From positions 82,529,444-82,593,443 of the forward strand of contig NC_044558.1 in assembly GCF_007565055.1 (NCBI RefSeq): a stretch of DNA of 64,000 bases. Direction: 5' to 3'. A program made the position numbers and the translations under genes. The stretch comes from Rhinopithecus roxellana (taxonomy: Eukaryota > Chordata > Mammalia > Primates > Cercopithecidae). Shown here piece after piece: positions 44,885 through 55,084 of this stretch; position 1 is the stretch's first letter; each line of letters begins with the position of its first letter. The notes beneath the pieces are model-generated. The model was not told the DNA's origin. It saw nothing but the letters and a program-made list of their open reading frames with translations, and ran no database searches.

Positions 44885-45338
44885 TTTTGTGGAGGGACAG
44901 GGAGAGACCTGTTAGAGGATATGAAATTGTATCTAGATGGGAGGAGTGAGTTCTAGTTCTGTGACACTGCAGGATGACTAGAGTTAACAGTAATGTATTA
45001 GGCCAGGCACGGTGGCTCACACCGTAATCCCAGCACTTTGGGAGGCTGAGGCAGGTGGATCACTTGAGTACAGGAGCTGGAGACCAGCCTGGGCAGCATG
45101 GCGAAACCCTGTCAATACCAAACATAAAAAAAATTTTTTAAACCACAGTAATATATAGTTTCAAATCGCTGGAAGATAGAAATTGAACATTCCCAACACA
45201 AAGAAATGATAAATATTTGACATGATAGATGTGCTAATTACCCTAATCTGATCACCATACACTGGTGTATTGAAACATCACTGTGTACCCCATGAATATG
45301 TACAATTATGATTATTTGTCAATTTAACAAAACAGAAA
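44885..45338 (+). mobile_element. L1 3' UTR interrupted by an Alu monomer
   Basis: ACTAGAGTTAACAGTAATGT, then after the Alu AAAGAAATGATAAATATTTG, GTGCTAATTACCCTAATCTG, CACTGTGTACCCCATGAATA. Confidence 0.75.
45002..45140 (+). mobile_element. Alu left-arm monomer
   Basis: GGCCAGGCACGGTGGCTCAC to CCCTGTCAATACCAAACAT and an A tail. Confidence 0.8.
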
Positions 45339-45339
45339 C

Positions 45340-45630
45340 TGGATACGGTGACTCAAGCCTGTTATCCTGACACTTTGAGATCGCTTAAGCCCAGGAGTTC
45401 AAGACCAGCTAGGGTAACATAGAGAGACCTTGTCTCTACAAAAATAAAAATAAAAAAATTAGCCAAGTGTAGTGTGCATGCCTGTAGTTCCAACTACTCG
45501 GGAGGCTGAGATGGGAGGATCACTTGAGCCCAGGAGGTCGAGGCTACAGTAAGCTATGACTGTGCCACTACACTACAGCCTTGGCATCAAAGCAAGACCT
45601 CAAAAAATAAAATATATAAGAAATTTTAAA
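45340..45630 (+). mobile_element. AluJ element
   Basis: Diverged: CTGGATACGGTGACTCAAGC to CATCAAAGCAAGACCTC and an A-rich tail. Confidence 0.78.
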
Positions 45631-45679
45631 AATGGTGAAGATGGAATAAAGTAAATGTAGCATTTTTTATATTTATTTA

Positions 45680-45974
45680 TTTATTTATTTTGAAATGGAG
45701 TCTCGCTCTGTTGCCCAGGCTGAAGTGCAGTGGTGTGATCTCGGCTCACTGCAATCTCTGACTCCCAGATTCAAGTGATTCTCATGCCTCAGCCCCCTGA
45801 GAAGCTGGGACTGCAGGCACATGCCACCATGCCTGGCTAATTTTTGTATCTTTAGTAGAGACAGGGTTTTACCATGTTGGCTAGGCTGGTCTTGAACTCT
45901 TGACCTCAGGTGATCAACCTGACTCGGCCTTCCAAAGTGTTGGGATTACAGATGTAAACCACCACCCCCAGCCT
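45680..45974 (-). mobile_element. AluS element
   Basis: Reverse Alu preceded by an (ATTT)n run at 45671-45691. Confidence 0.87.
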
Positions 45975-45985
45975 AAATGTCGCTT

Positions 45986-46277
45986 CTTTTTTTTGAGACA
46001 AGGGTTTTGCTCTGTCACCCAGGCTGGAATGCAACGGCACAATCTCAGCTCACTGCAACCTCCGGCTCCCAGGTTCAAGTGATTCTCCTGCCTCAGCCTC
46101 CTGAGTAGCTGGGACTACAGGTGCACACCACCATGCCTGGCTAATTTTTGTATTTTTAGTAGACATGCAGTTTCACCATGTTGGTCAGGCTGATCTTGTA
46201 CTCCTGACCTCAAGCAGTCCACCTGCCTCAGCCTCCTAGAGTCCTGGGATTACAGGCGTGAGCCACCGCGCCCGGCC
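45986..46277 (-). mobile_element. AluS element
   Basis: Reverse Alu ending CACCGCGCCCGGCC. It lies head-to-head with the + Alu at 46307, about 29 bp away. Confidence 0.88.
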
Positions 46278-46306
46278 AATATAGCATTTTTTTTAAAAAA
46301 AAACAG

Positions 46307-46722
46307 GAGGCCGGGCGCGGTGGCTCACGCCTGTAATCCCAGCACTTTGGGAGGCCGAGGCAGGTGGATCACAAGGTCAGGAGATCGAGACCATCCTGGC
46401 TAAGACGGTGAAACCCCGTCTCTGCTAAAAATACAAAAAATTGCCGGGCGCGGTGGCTCAAGCCTGTAATCCCAGCACTTTGGGAGGCCGAGACGGGCGG
46501 ATCATGAGGTCAGGAGATCGAGACCATCCTGGCTAATACGATGAAACCCCGTCTCTACTAAAAAATACAAAAAACTAGCCGGGCGACGAGGCGGGCGCCT
46601 GTAGTCCCAGCTACTCGGGAGGCTGAGACAGGAGAATGGCGTGAACCCGGGAGGCGGAGCTTGCAGTGAGCTGAGAGCCGGCCACTGCACTCCAGCCTGG
46701 GCGGCAGAGCAAGACTCCGTCT

Positions 46723-46775
<53 letters not shown>

Positions 46776-46950
46776 AAATTAGCCAGGCGCGTTGGCAGGC
46801 GCCTGTAGTCCCAGCTACTCGGGAAGCTGAGACAGGAGAATGGCGTGAACCCGGGAGGCGGAGCTTGCAGTGAGCCGAGATCACGCCACTGCACTCCAGC
46901 CTGGGTGATGAGCAAGACTCCATCTCAAAAATAAATAAATAAAATAAAAA
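46307..46950 (+). mobile_element. AluY element split by a younger AluY
   Basis: Host AluY parts at 46307-46442 and 46781-46950, with an AATAAATAAATAAAAT tail. The break is at the AT-rich middle linker. Confidence 0.88.
46443..46767 (+). mobile_element. AluY, Old World monkey AluYR/YRa type, nested
   Basis: Begins GCCGGGCGCGGTGGCTCAAG. Near-consensus, with a poly(A) of about 46 bases (46724-46769). TSD AATACAAAAAATT at 46430-46442 and 46768-46780. Very young insertion. Confidence 0.9.
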
Positions 46951-46957
46951 AAAACAG

Positions 46958-47355
46958 GAACATCAACTGATGAGTGGATAAACAGAAGTGGTGTGTCCAC
47001 GCAATGGACTATGGTTCAGCCATAAAAAGGAATGAAGCATCTGACACACACTACAACATAGAGGAACCCCAGAAACCCTATGCTGAGTGCAAGAAGCCAG
47101 ACACAAGTGTATGGTTCCATTTATAGGAAATGTCTGTAATAGACAAATCTGTAGAGACAGAAAATTGATTGGGGGTGGCCAGGGGCTAAGGAAGGCAAGA
47201 CTGAGGACTCACTGCTCCCAGATATGGGGCTTCCATTTAGGGAAGCAAGATGTTCTGGAATTGGATAGTGGTGATGGTTGCACGGCATTGTGAATATACT
47301 AAATGCCACTTTATAAATGGTGAATTTTTTTATGTGAATATTACCACTATTTTTT
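46958..47355 (+). mobile_element. L1M 3' UTR fragment
   Basis: CAACTGATGAGTGGATAAAC, GTTCAGCCATAAAAAGGAAT, GATGTTCTGGAATTGGATAG, GTGATGGTTGCACGGCATTG. It ends about 165 bp before coding exon 7. Confidence 0.8.
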
Positions 47356-47519
47356 TAATGGTCAGAAAGAAGCCCAAGGTGTGGGGCTGTGCAGCTGTCC
47401 TGTTGAGGAAGGGTCAGAGCAGAGCCAAACACAGGGGTACACAGGGGCATCCCCACCTCGGGAAGCCAGGCCTCCCCACTGTTCCCAGTCCCACCTGAGT
47501 TTCCCTCTCTCCTCTCCAG

Positions 47520-47624
47520 AGGACCTGTCTGACACAGAGGAAATGTTCCCCAAGGACATCACCAAGTGGAGTTCCAATGACCTCATGGACAAGATCGAGA
47601 GCCCAGAGCCGGAAGACACACAAG
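47520..47624 (+). CDS. PITPNM2: PITPNM2 coding exon 7, residues 350-385
   Basis: 105 nt, phase 1 both sides, so it is skippable in frame. It completes the FFAT Glu350 and encodes EDLSDTEEMFPKDITKWSSN and DLMDKIESPEPEDTQ, an acidic linker shared with PITPNM1 (FSDSEEVFPKEMTKWNSND there, from memory). Donor CAAG|GTCAGC is weak. If exon 6 were spliced to exon 8, the split codon would read Asp and the FFAT motif would lose its last acidic position's normal partner residues. Confidence 0.95.
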
Positions 47625-47830
47625 GTCAGCAGGTCTGGGGGTGCCGCAGAGCCTGGGGAGGGCAGCTGCAGGGCTTCAGCCCCCTCCTTTCTGACCCAGC
47701 TCCTGCACAGTGCTGGGCATACATGGTGATTGGGGGCCCCCAAGCTCCCCTCGTCACGGTTGCAGCCTCCGTCCGGTCGGCCAGGCTGGGCTGCCCCTTA
47801 GCTCACAGCACGGCTTCTGTGTTATTGCAG

Positions 47831-47901
47831 ATGGTCTGTACCGCCAGAGCTCCCCTGAGTTCAGGGTGGCCTCCAGTGTGGAACAGCTGAACATCATAGA
47901 G
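47831..47901 (+). CDS. PITPNM2: PITPNM2 coding exon 8, residues 385-408
   Basis: 71 nt, phase 1 in, phase 0 out. It encodes GLYRQSSPEFRVASSVEQLN and IIE, a linker before the first DDHD half. Acceptor ATTGCAG|ATGG, donor GAG|GTGGGT. The short intron before it (206 nt) is GC-rich and carries no repeat. Confidence 0.95.
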
Positions 47902-48355
47902 GTGGGTGCCCGGGTGTCAGAGGGACAGGGGCACGGTCGCCAAGGGAGGGGCAGGGCACAGAGGAATAGTCTGAGGGGCTACAGAGGTGGAACTCTGGGC
48001 CTGGCAGCCTCACCTCCACACCTGCCTGGGTACTGTCCGGGGAGAGGCCTGGGCCTCCTTTTTTGCTGCCCTGCTAGGAAGGCGCCTGCCGCCCTCTGTC
48101 TCTGAGGTCCCCAAGAACCAGGGACTACAGACAACCCCTGAGAAAACCTTATCCAAGCTCCACCCATGGGAAAGTAAAATGAGAAACTTGTAAATTCCAG
48201 ATCAAAAATAAGATCTTCACCTTGTGCCCAGCCTGTCTGCTGTCCCTGAAGATAAAAAGACGAAAAGGGAGGAAGCGACAGTCGTCTAGGCAGAAGTGAT
48301 GTGGCCGTGGCCGACAAGATGGCCCCACGGGAGGCAGGCGGAGCTCAGTGTGTCC

Positions 48356-48361
48356 AATAAA
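48356..48361 (+). promoter_or_regulatory. Sense AATAAA in intron 8 (candidate intronic poly(A) signal)
   Basis: AATAAAGCTGTCTTGG, with CTGTGTCC downstream as a possible GU-rich element. The preceding 150 bp could be the end of an old LTR. Use of the site would give a PITP-FFAT protein without DDHD/LNS2. Unproven. Confidence 0.3.
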
Positions 48362-49577
48362 GCTGTCTTGGTAGAGCACCTGTGTCCGCTTCGGGGGTTC
48401 TCTGTGGGAGTTCACGCCCCATCCTCCTCCACCTGCGGGCCGTCAGAGCTGTTTGCACTGGGACAGGAGCCAGGGCTGAGCTGGGCTGTCCCACCATCAC
48501 CTGCGGCCACCGCACTGCTCTGGCCTCAAGCTGCCTAAGGTGGAGGCAGCACCACTTCTGTGGGGAACTCGGGCCCCCGGGGGGTCTGGGGGAGGAGGAG
48601 GGACATCCACACAGCCTCCCCCTCCTGTGGTTTTCTGCTTTGCAGTCTGACGCTAAGGTGGGCTTTCTAGAAGGGGTCATGGAATAAGGGGAGTTGATTC
48701 CAATTGCTGCTTAATGTCTAGATAAGCAAACGGAGCCCCCTCCCCACCTGCAGCACACACAGCTCTGACGCCCCCCCAGGGGAGGGGCAGAAGGGGCCTG
48801 GGGCTCTGGATCTGCCTTGGGTTGTGTGTTCAGAACCCAGCACTGATTCTGGGGCACCGCCATCCAAAGCCAAATCCATTTGCTTGCAAGAACCCCCAAA
48901 CCGGAGCCCCTGCTCCTGGCCTTGCGGAGACACTAGTAGGGGGATGCCTGTATAGCTGCAGGGGGCTCAGCCCCCACTAGAGCCCAGGGCAGGGTGAGTC
49001 CCTGTCTCGGGCTGAGGCATGATGTCCCCTTGGAGAAAGCAGGCTGAGTGTAGTAGGGAGACTGTGTTCCAGGGGCCTCTGGGAGCCCCTGGGTCGTCTC
49101 CAGGACTGAGCCCAGTCAGATAGGCCTATGCAGGATTCTCTCGGCCCCCAGTGCCAAGCCCTGCCCGTCCCCTGTTGACTCAGTACGAATGGACATCACC
49201 TCCCTGTCCTGGAGGCTGCATAAGACATTTCTTCCATAAACCCTTTGCCTCACTGGACTGCAAATAAAACCCTTGTCAAAGCCCAATAGGGCTCATGTTG
49301 TTCCCTCCTGCCCTGTGTTCTGGGCAGTTGGTGGCCCCCTCTGCCCTGGGCTGAGTATGTTTGTGTCCAGGCCAGCCAGTGGTGGCTAGTCCCCATGTGA
49401 GGACAAGTGTCGGTACTGCGCTGGCCCCTGGGAAGAAGAGGGAAGCCCCGTGGCTCCTCCTGGGGTGAGGGCAGCCCAGCCTTCCTCCTCCAGCTCAGCA
49501 GCACCCACCAGGCTTCCTGCTGCTCAGTGGCTCCTGGCCCAGCCCATCCATTCCCTTGCCCTTCCTGGTGGCCACTT

Positions 49578-49888
49578 TTTTTTTTCTTTTTCTTTTTCTT
49601 TTTTTTGAGACAGGACTCACTCTGTCACCCAGTGTGCAGTGCAGTGGCATGATCTCGGCTCACTGCAACCTCTGCCTCCTGGGTACAAATGATTTTCCTG
49701 CCTCAGCCTTCCGAGTAGCTGGGATTACAGATGTGCACAACCATGCCTGGCTAATTTTTGTATTTTTGGTAGAAACGGGGTTTTGCTATGTTGGTCAGGC
49801 TGGTCTCAAACTCCTGGCCTCAAGTGATCTGCCTGCCTCGGCCTCCCAAAGTGCTGGGATTACAGGCTCAAGCCACTGCTCCCAGCCA
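49578..49888 (-). mobile_element. AluS element
   Basis: Reverse Alu (GAGACAGGACTCACTCTGTC to CCACTGCTCCCAGCC). Confidence 0.87.
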
Positions 49889-51138
49889 CCTGGTAGCCTC
49901 TTAAGTCCTGGGTCCAGCCCCTGCCCTCCCCACCCACCCAACCTCTGTGTTGGCACCTGGGTCCTGGTGCCACCCCTACCCCATGGCCAGTTCAGGGCCA
50001 GCTGTCCCCACCATAGGCTCTCTAGATGGCTTTGGCTCCTTGATCTGTCTCCTCGGGTTCTTGGAGGCAGGACTCTCCCTTCAGCTCCCTTCCCTGCCCC
50101 CACACCCCAGACATCATATGGACACAGCAAGTACTTATCAGTGGCCCCTCTCGGGCCCTGGCCCTGCTGCTATCCTCTGGTCACATACCAGAAGCTTGGG
50201 GCAGGGGAGGGTGACCTCTGGGGACAGGGCCACAGCCTGGCCTGGCAGGAGAGTGCTGAGTTGTGGCAGAGGCTTCAGGTTCCAGTCCAGCCTAGCACTG
50301 ACACACCGTGCGATATTAGCCCAGTCCCCTAGTCTGGAGCAGTTTGTAGCCCTTACACAGGTGTACAGGTCTAGGGTCTCACCTTGACCTCACAGGCAGG
50401 CCTGGCCTCCAGGAAGGTGGTGTCATTACCTCTCGAAATCTGATCGGCCTCCTCTCTAAGGTGCTGGGGCTCCATCCCCACCAGGACACCTCTCCTTTTG
50501 GAGACCCTGGTCTTAGAGAGAGGCCAGGAATGGCAGGGCCTTAGGGTGGGGGCCTGGGGAGGAGGCCCTGTGTAGCTTGGGGGAGAGCTCAGAGCTGCAG
50601 ACAGAGGGGCTAGCACCCAGGCTGTGGATGCCCTGACCCCAACCATTCTCAGGTGACCTCTGTAACTTAGAGCTGGTGGTGGCCCTGTCTGCTCACGCCA
50701 AGACAGACACATACAGGGCAGGCAGCCCCCAAGGCCAAGACCAGGCTGAGCCTCTGCCTCCCCTTAAAGCTGGAAGCCCCAGAAGCCACTGCCTGGGCTC
50801 CCTGAAGGAAGCGGAGCTCATGCTCTCAAAGGAATGGACTCCCTCCATGGCCTCTGCACCCCTGGTCAGGGTGGCAGACAGGGGCAGGGCTGCAGGAGGA
50901 GGAGTGGACAGGCCCACCTCCCTGACTCCTCCTTCAGGCTCCAGTCCCAGCAAGGGTCCCAGGGGAGGGGTTAAGGCAGCCAAACCCCAGACCCCAGGAC
51001 TGAATAACCAATTGGGGTTCTTAGAGGGAACAGTTGGGCTGTGTGCAACAGGCACACCCCCGCCAAGGGTGACAGAGGGGCCTCAGCAAGGAGCTGGGTT
51101 CCCTGGGGAGCTGACACTGCCCCCCCCAACCCATGCAG

Positions 51139-51386
51139 GACGAGGTTAGCCAGCCGCTGGCTGCACCGCCCTCCAAGATCCACGTGCTGCTACTGGTGCT
51201 GCACGGAGGCACCATCCTGGATACGGGCGCCGGGGACCCCAGTTCCAAGAAGGGTGATGCCAACACCATCGCCAATGTGTTCGACACTGTCATGCGTGTG
51301 CACTACCCCAGCGCCCTGGGCCGCCTTGCCATCCGCCTGGTGCCCTGCCCGCCCGTCTGCTCTGACGCCTTTGCCCTGGTCTCCAA
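51139..51386 (+). CDS. PITPNM2: PITPNM2 coding exon 9, residues 409-491
   Basis: 248 nt, phase 0 in, phase 2 out. The segment SKIHVLLLVLHGGTILDTG is the first beta strand and loop of the lipase-like fold preceding DDHD, followed by VFDTVMRVHYPSALGRLAIR and CPPVCSDAFALVS. The donor TCCAA|GTGAGT is strong. Reading through it gives AAG-TGA, so intron retention would truncate the protein at once. Confidence 0.95.
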
Positions 51387-51799
51387 GTGAGTGGCATCTG
51401 CCCTTGACTGCAGCCTCCGGCTGTGCACTGTCCTCCTCCCACCCCTGGGCCTCAGGTGGCTCCCCAGTTTCAGGACTCCTGCCCCAATGTCCAGACCCAC
51501 CAGCCAGCCCCTTCTACCTGGAGGTGCCCAAACATATACATGCAGGCTAAGCCTCAAGTCCCAGGAGGGCTGGGCCCATGGCTGAGCCTTTGTTTCCAAA
51601 TGTGTAATGTGGGGATATTGGCCTGCCTCTGAGACATGGGGTCTTACTCACCGTGGTCCCCAAGCCTACCCAGGGCCTGGCCAGGAACGATTATCACTAG
51701 CGTGAGCTGAGTCCATGGCTGAGACTCGGGTCAGGGGAGAGGGGCCCTTTGGGCTGAGCTGGAGCCGCCTGCCCTCTCTTGACTGGCCCCTCTCCCCAG
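51387..51799 (+). other. PITPNM2: PITPNM2 intron 9
   Basis: 413 nt, no repeat recognised. Confidence 0.6.
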
Positions 51800-51989
51800 C
51801 CTCAGCCCCTACAGCCATGACGAAGGCTGTCTGTCCAGCAGTCAGGACCACATTCCCCTGGCTGCCCTCCCCCTGCTGGCCACCTCCTCCCCCCAGTACC
51901 AGGAGGCGGTTGCCACAGTGATTCAGCGAGCCAACCTTGCCTATGGGGACTTCATCAAGTCCCAGGAGGGCATGACCTTCAATGGGCAG
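51800..51989 (+). CDS. PITPNM2: PITPNM2 coding exon 10, residues 491-554
   Basis: 190 nt. It encodes LSPYSHDEGCLSSSQDHIPL, AALPLLATSSPQYQEAVATV and IQRANLAYGDFIKSQEGMTF. The DHIPLAALPLLATSS block is conserved with PITPNM1. Acceptor CCCCAG|C, donor CAG|GTGAGT, phase 0 out. Confidence 0.95.
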
Positions 51990-52132
51990 GTGAGTCCCAG
52001 GGAGGTTGGGGAGGGGAGGAGGATGGAAGACTCTGTAGGTTGGGCTGGCCTGAAGGGGAAGGTGATGGCCTCCCCAGCCTGTACTCCAGCGAGTGGGTGA
52101 ATGGCTCAGGCCTCTGGCCCCTCTCCCCCAAG

Positions 52133-52252
52133 GTCTGCCTGATTGGGGACTGCGTCGGGGGCATCCTGGCATTTGATGCCCTATGCTACAGCAACCAGCC
52201 GGTGTCTGAGAGTCAAAGCAGCAGCCGCCGGGGCAGTGTGGTCAGCATGCAG
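52133..52252 (+). CDS. PITPNM2: PITPNM2 coding exon 11, residues 555-594 (lipase-like elbow without Ser)
   Basis: 120 nt, in-phase exon (40 codons). It encodes VCLIGDCVGGILAFDAL, where GDCVGG occupies the nucleophile elbow that reads GxSxG in the PA-preferring phospholipase A1 relatives. The catalytic Ser is replaced by Cys561. This fits a family thought to have lost lipase activity. It ends SSSRRGSVVSMQ, with an RRGS (586-589) basophilic kinase motif. The acceptor is AAG (CCCCCAAG|GTC) and not the preferred CAG. Confidence 0.95.
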
Positions 52253-53051
52253 GTACCCAAATGGGGGCCCAGACATTCCCCAAGGCCTGAAGCCTCCTGC
52301 ATGGCCCCAGGGTTGCTGCCCTGCCTGTTCTTGCACCTGGCCCCAGGCTGTGCCCACCAAGCAGAATGCTGGCAGCACTTCCTGAGTCCAACTGGCTTGG
52401 ACTCTACCAAATTAAGCTCCGTTCATTCAACAAACATTTTCCAAGCCCCTGAACCCCCAGCCCTGCTGCCAGAGCTCACCTCCAGGGCAGGGGCTATGGA
52501 GGGGCTGGGGGTGCAGGTGAGCTGAGGAAGCCCAACGCATTCTGGCCGAAGAGTCGGGGAAGGTGCCTGGGCCCTGAAAGAGCTGTAGCAGTTTTTCTCA
52601 CAATCTCTCCCCCCTCACCCCTCCAAAAAAGGATGGGAAGGGCAGAGGTTGGCAGCGCAGGTGCCCAGAGGCAGCAGGGCAGGTGCATGGGGACAGGGGA
52701 ACAGCTGCCACGTGGCCAAGCCTAGGAATGCGGGTGGTTTCATGAGCCTGAACCAGGGTCGGCACTGTGGGCAGTGGGATCTGGTTCCTAGGAGGTGGGA
52801 TGGGCGACCCCTCTCTGCTTCCCTGCCTCTGCTGCACAGTGACAAATGGCCTGTAGACCAGTGAGGTCCAGGGTGGCTTGTGGGTGGGGGGATGGAAGGG
52901 AACAGGGGCCCTCCCCTCTGGTTTGGCAAGAGGCCGGCTGGACTGTGGCCACTGGGCCTGGGGTTAGGAGGGACGAGGCAGCTTCCAGGATGCTGGAGAA
53001 GGGATTAGGCCAGCGGCCACCTGGCAGTGAGCCTCCATGGGGCCATTCCAG
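52253..53051 (+). other. PITPNM2: PITPNM2 intron 11
   Basis: 799 nt, GC-rich, no repeat clearly recognised. The 3' splice site is weak, with a purine-rich stretch directly before CCATTCCAG. Confidence 0.6.
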
Positions 53052-53299
53052 GACAACGACATGCTGTCCCCGGGCATTCTGGTGAATGCAGCACACTGCT
53101 CCGGTGGTGGCAACAGTGGTGGTGGTGGCAGTAGTGGTGGCTCCAGCCTGGAGAGCAGTCGGCACCTGAGCCGAAGCAACGTCGACATCCCCCGCAGCAA
53201 TGGCCCCGAGGACCCCAAAAGGCAGCTGCCCCGCAAGAGGAGCGACTCGTCCACCTATGAGCTAGACACCATCCAGCAGCACCAGGCCTTCCTGTCCAG
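53052..53299 (+). CDS. PITPNM2: PITPNM2 coding exon 12, residues 595-677 (Gly/Ser tract)
   Basis: 248 nt, phase 0 in, phase 2 out. It encodes DNDMLSPGILVNAAHCSGGG, a Gly/Ser-rich low-complexity tract at 611-626 (GGT/GGC/AGT codons), and SRHLSRSNVDIPRSNG, a likely disordered phospho-linker. PKRQLPRKRSDSSTYELDTI follows. From memory the human tract has a longer uninterrupted Gly run; here Ser611, Asn615 and Ser616 interrupt it. The acceptor CATTCCAG has a poor pyrimidine tract (GGGGCCATTCCAG). Confidence 0.94.
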
Positions 53300-53757
53300 G
53301 TGGGCAGGGCTGGGTGGCTGGGGCTCGCCTCTGGGTGCAGGAAGAGGCTCCAAGAGGGAGGAGCATCCCCCGCGATGGCCAACGGGAGGCCCGGGGTCTC
53401 TGCCTGAGGTTCCCCCAGCCTGAGACCTGGGATCCCAGTCTGGGCCCAGGAGAAAGTGGCTTATTGGGTGCCTTGTCTCATATACACTAAGGGCCATCTC
53501 GGGCCTGAGGGAGCAATTTGTCTTGAGGGTGAGGGTGGGGAATGGCAGAGTTGGGGGCAGAATGGACCAGGGGCAGGTGGTCCAGGTCAGGGCTGTCCTG
53601 AAGCCAGTGGGCCCCCGAGAGAGGTTGGGACCTGCTGCCACCAGCAGTGTCTTGGCAGATGATGGCAGCTGCACTCACATGACAGCTAAGTCTTATTTAG
53701 GTTAGGTCTGATGACTCCGAGGGGCTGTGGTGTGACCTCATGCGTCCCCCACTGCAG
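53300..53757 (+). other. PITPNM2: PITPNM2 intron 12
   Basis: 458 nt, GC-rich, no repeat recognised. Confidence 0.6.
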
Positions 53758-53936
53758 CCTCCATGCCAGCGTGCTGAGGACTGAGCCCTGCTCACGCCAT
53801 TCCAGCAGCTCCACCATGCTGGACGGCACAGGTGCCCTGGGCAGGTTTGACTTTGAGATCACGGACCTCTTCCTCTTCGGGTGCCCCCTGGGGCTGGTCC
53901 TGGCCTTGAGGAAGACTGTCATCCCAGCCCTGGATG
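53758..53936 (+). CDS. PITPNM2: PITPNM2 coding exon 13, residues 677-737 (DDHD start)
   Basis: 179 nt. The linker LHASVLRTEPCSRHSSSSTM leads into FDFEITDLFLFGCPLGLVLA (707-726) and LRKTVIPALD, the opening of the DDHD domain proper. Asp708 is a candidate for the first of the conserved acidic residues that name the domain. Acceptor CACTGCAG|C, donor GATG|GTGAGA. Confidence 0.95.
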
Positions 53937-54469
53937 GTGAGAGCCCAGCAGGGGAGGTACATGCGCTGGGTGGGTGTGGGGGGTCTCAGTGGACCCCTGT
54001 GACGAGATCATGGCCACATCCCAGGCCTGTTTCTGCCCTCCTTCCTGTCTTCCCCACCAAGGGCCCCTTGCTATCCTCTGCTCCTGCTTCAGCAGCTCAG
54101 TCACTGGCTGTCCGTGACACCTGCTGTTTCATTTCATCTCCAGGATGCCTGTGGGAGCTGAGGGTCATCCCCTAGATGGGAAAGCTGAGGTCCAGGGAGA
54201 AAAGGCACCACCCCAGAGTCAGATGGAGACAGCCTCCCAGGTCCAAGGTCCTCCCATAGGGAGAGATGCAGAGGCAGGGCATCCCCAAAGCCTCCTGGGT
54301 ATAGTGGGCTCCCAGCCCTGGAGGGGCCACAGCTGTGCATCTGTCTATCCAAGGCAGGCAGGCTGGTAGCTGGGCATCACTGAAGCAGCAGTCCCTGCCC
54401 TGTGCCCTGGGATCAGCCTGCAAAGCCCCAGAAGCCACACAATCCTGAGAGGAGCCACACAGGGCCCAT

Positions 54470-54542
54470 GTTACACCCCCAGATGACAGAGGGGGAAACT
54501 GAGGCTCAGAGAGGTTTAGATGTTTGCCAAGTGCTAGGTTAA
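54470..54542 (-). mobile_element. MIR fragment
   Basis: GACAGAGGGGGAAACTGAGG followed by CTCAGAGAGGTTTAGATG. Confidence 0.55.
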
Positions 54543-54553
54543 AAATGCAGACC

Positions 54554-54852
54554 TGGCTGGGCGCAGTGGCTCATACCTGTAGTTCCAGCACTTTGGGAGG
54601 CCGAGGCGGGCGGATCACCTGAGGTCGGGAGTTCGAGACCAGCCTGACCAACATGGAGAAACCCCATCTCTACTAAAATTACAAAATTAGCTGGGTGTGG
54701 TGGCGCATATCTGTAATCCCAGCTACTCAGGAGGCTGACGCAGGAGAATCACTTGAACCCGGGAGGTAGAGGTTGCGGTGAGCCAAGATCGTGCCATTAC
54801 ACTCCAGCCTGGACAACAAAAGTGAAACTCAGTCTCAAAAAAAAAAAAAAGC
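54554..54852 (+). mobile_element. AluS element
   Basis: CTGGCTGGGCGCAGTGGCTC to CAGTCTCAAAAAAAA. Confidence 0.9.
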
Positions 54853-55084
54853 AGATCTCTGGACTCAGCACCCAGGCCCCTTCCCCTTCCACAAACTGGT
54901 GACTAGCACTGCCAGGAAGAGAAATGGGTAGCTTAAAGGGACCCCAACAACCAAGGCAGCTCACACTTGGTGTAAAGGGGTGCAGCCCCATGGAGGGCAT
55001 CCCTGTGCCCCGTCCACTGCAGGCTCTGAACAGCCCCACAGAGTCCCACACAGGTGCATGGAGACTTAGGGAAGTGCCGTTGCG

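Larger units (their letters stand above)
43651..47519 (+). other. PITPNM2: PITPNM2 intron 6 (splits the FFAT motif)
   Basis: 3,869 nt. 43651-44880 is mostly unique with an AT-rich patch (43950-44110). 44880-47350 is L1 3' ends and seven Alu copies. It ends CCCTCTCTCCTCTCCAG. Confidence 0.65.
47902..51138 (+). other. PITPNM2: PITPNM2 intron 8
   Basis: 3,237 nt. GC-rich and largely unique except an AluS at 49578-49888. It contains two AATAAA hexamers in sense (48356 and 49263). Open frames of 120-258 aa here have no family signature. Confidence 0.6.

Noticed and set aside
49556..50332. 258-aa open frame in intron 8
   Set aside because: Its first half is a reverse Alu translation (LETGLTLSPSVQCSG-type) and the rest is GC-rich intron. 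No family signature.
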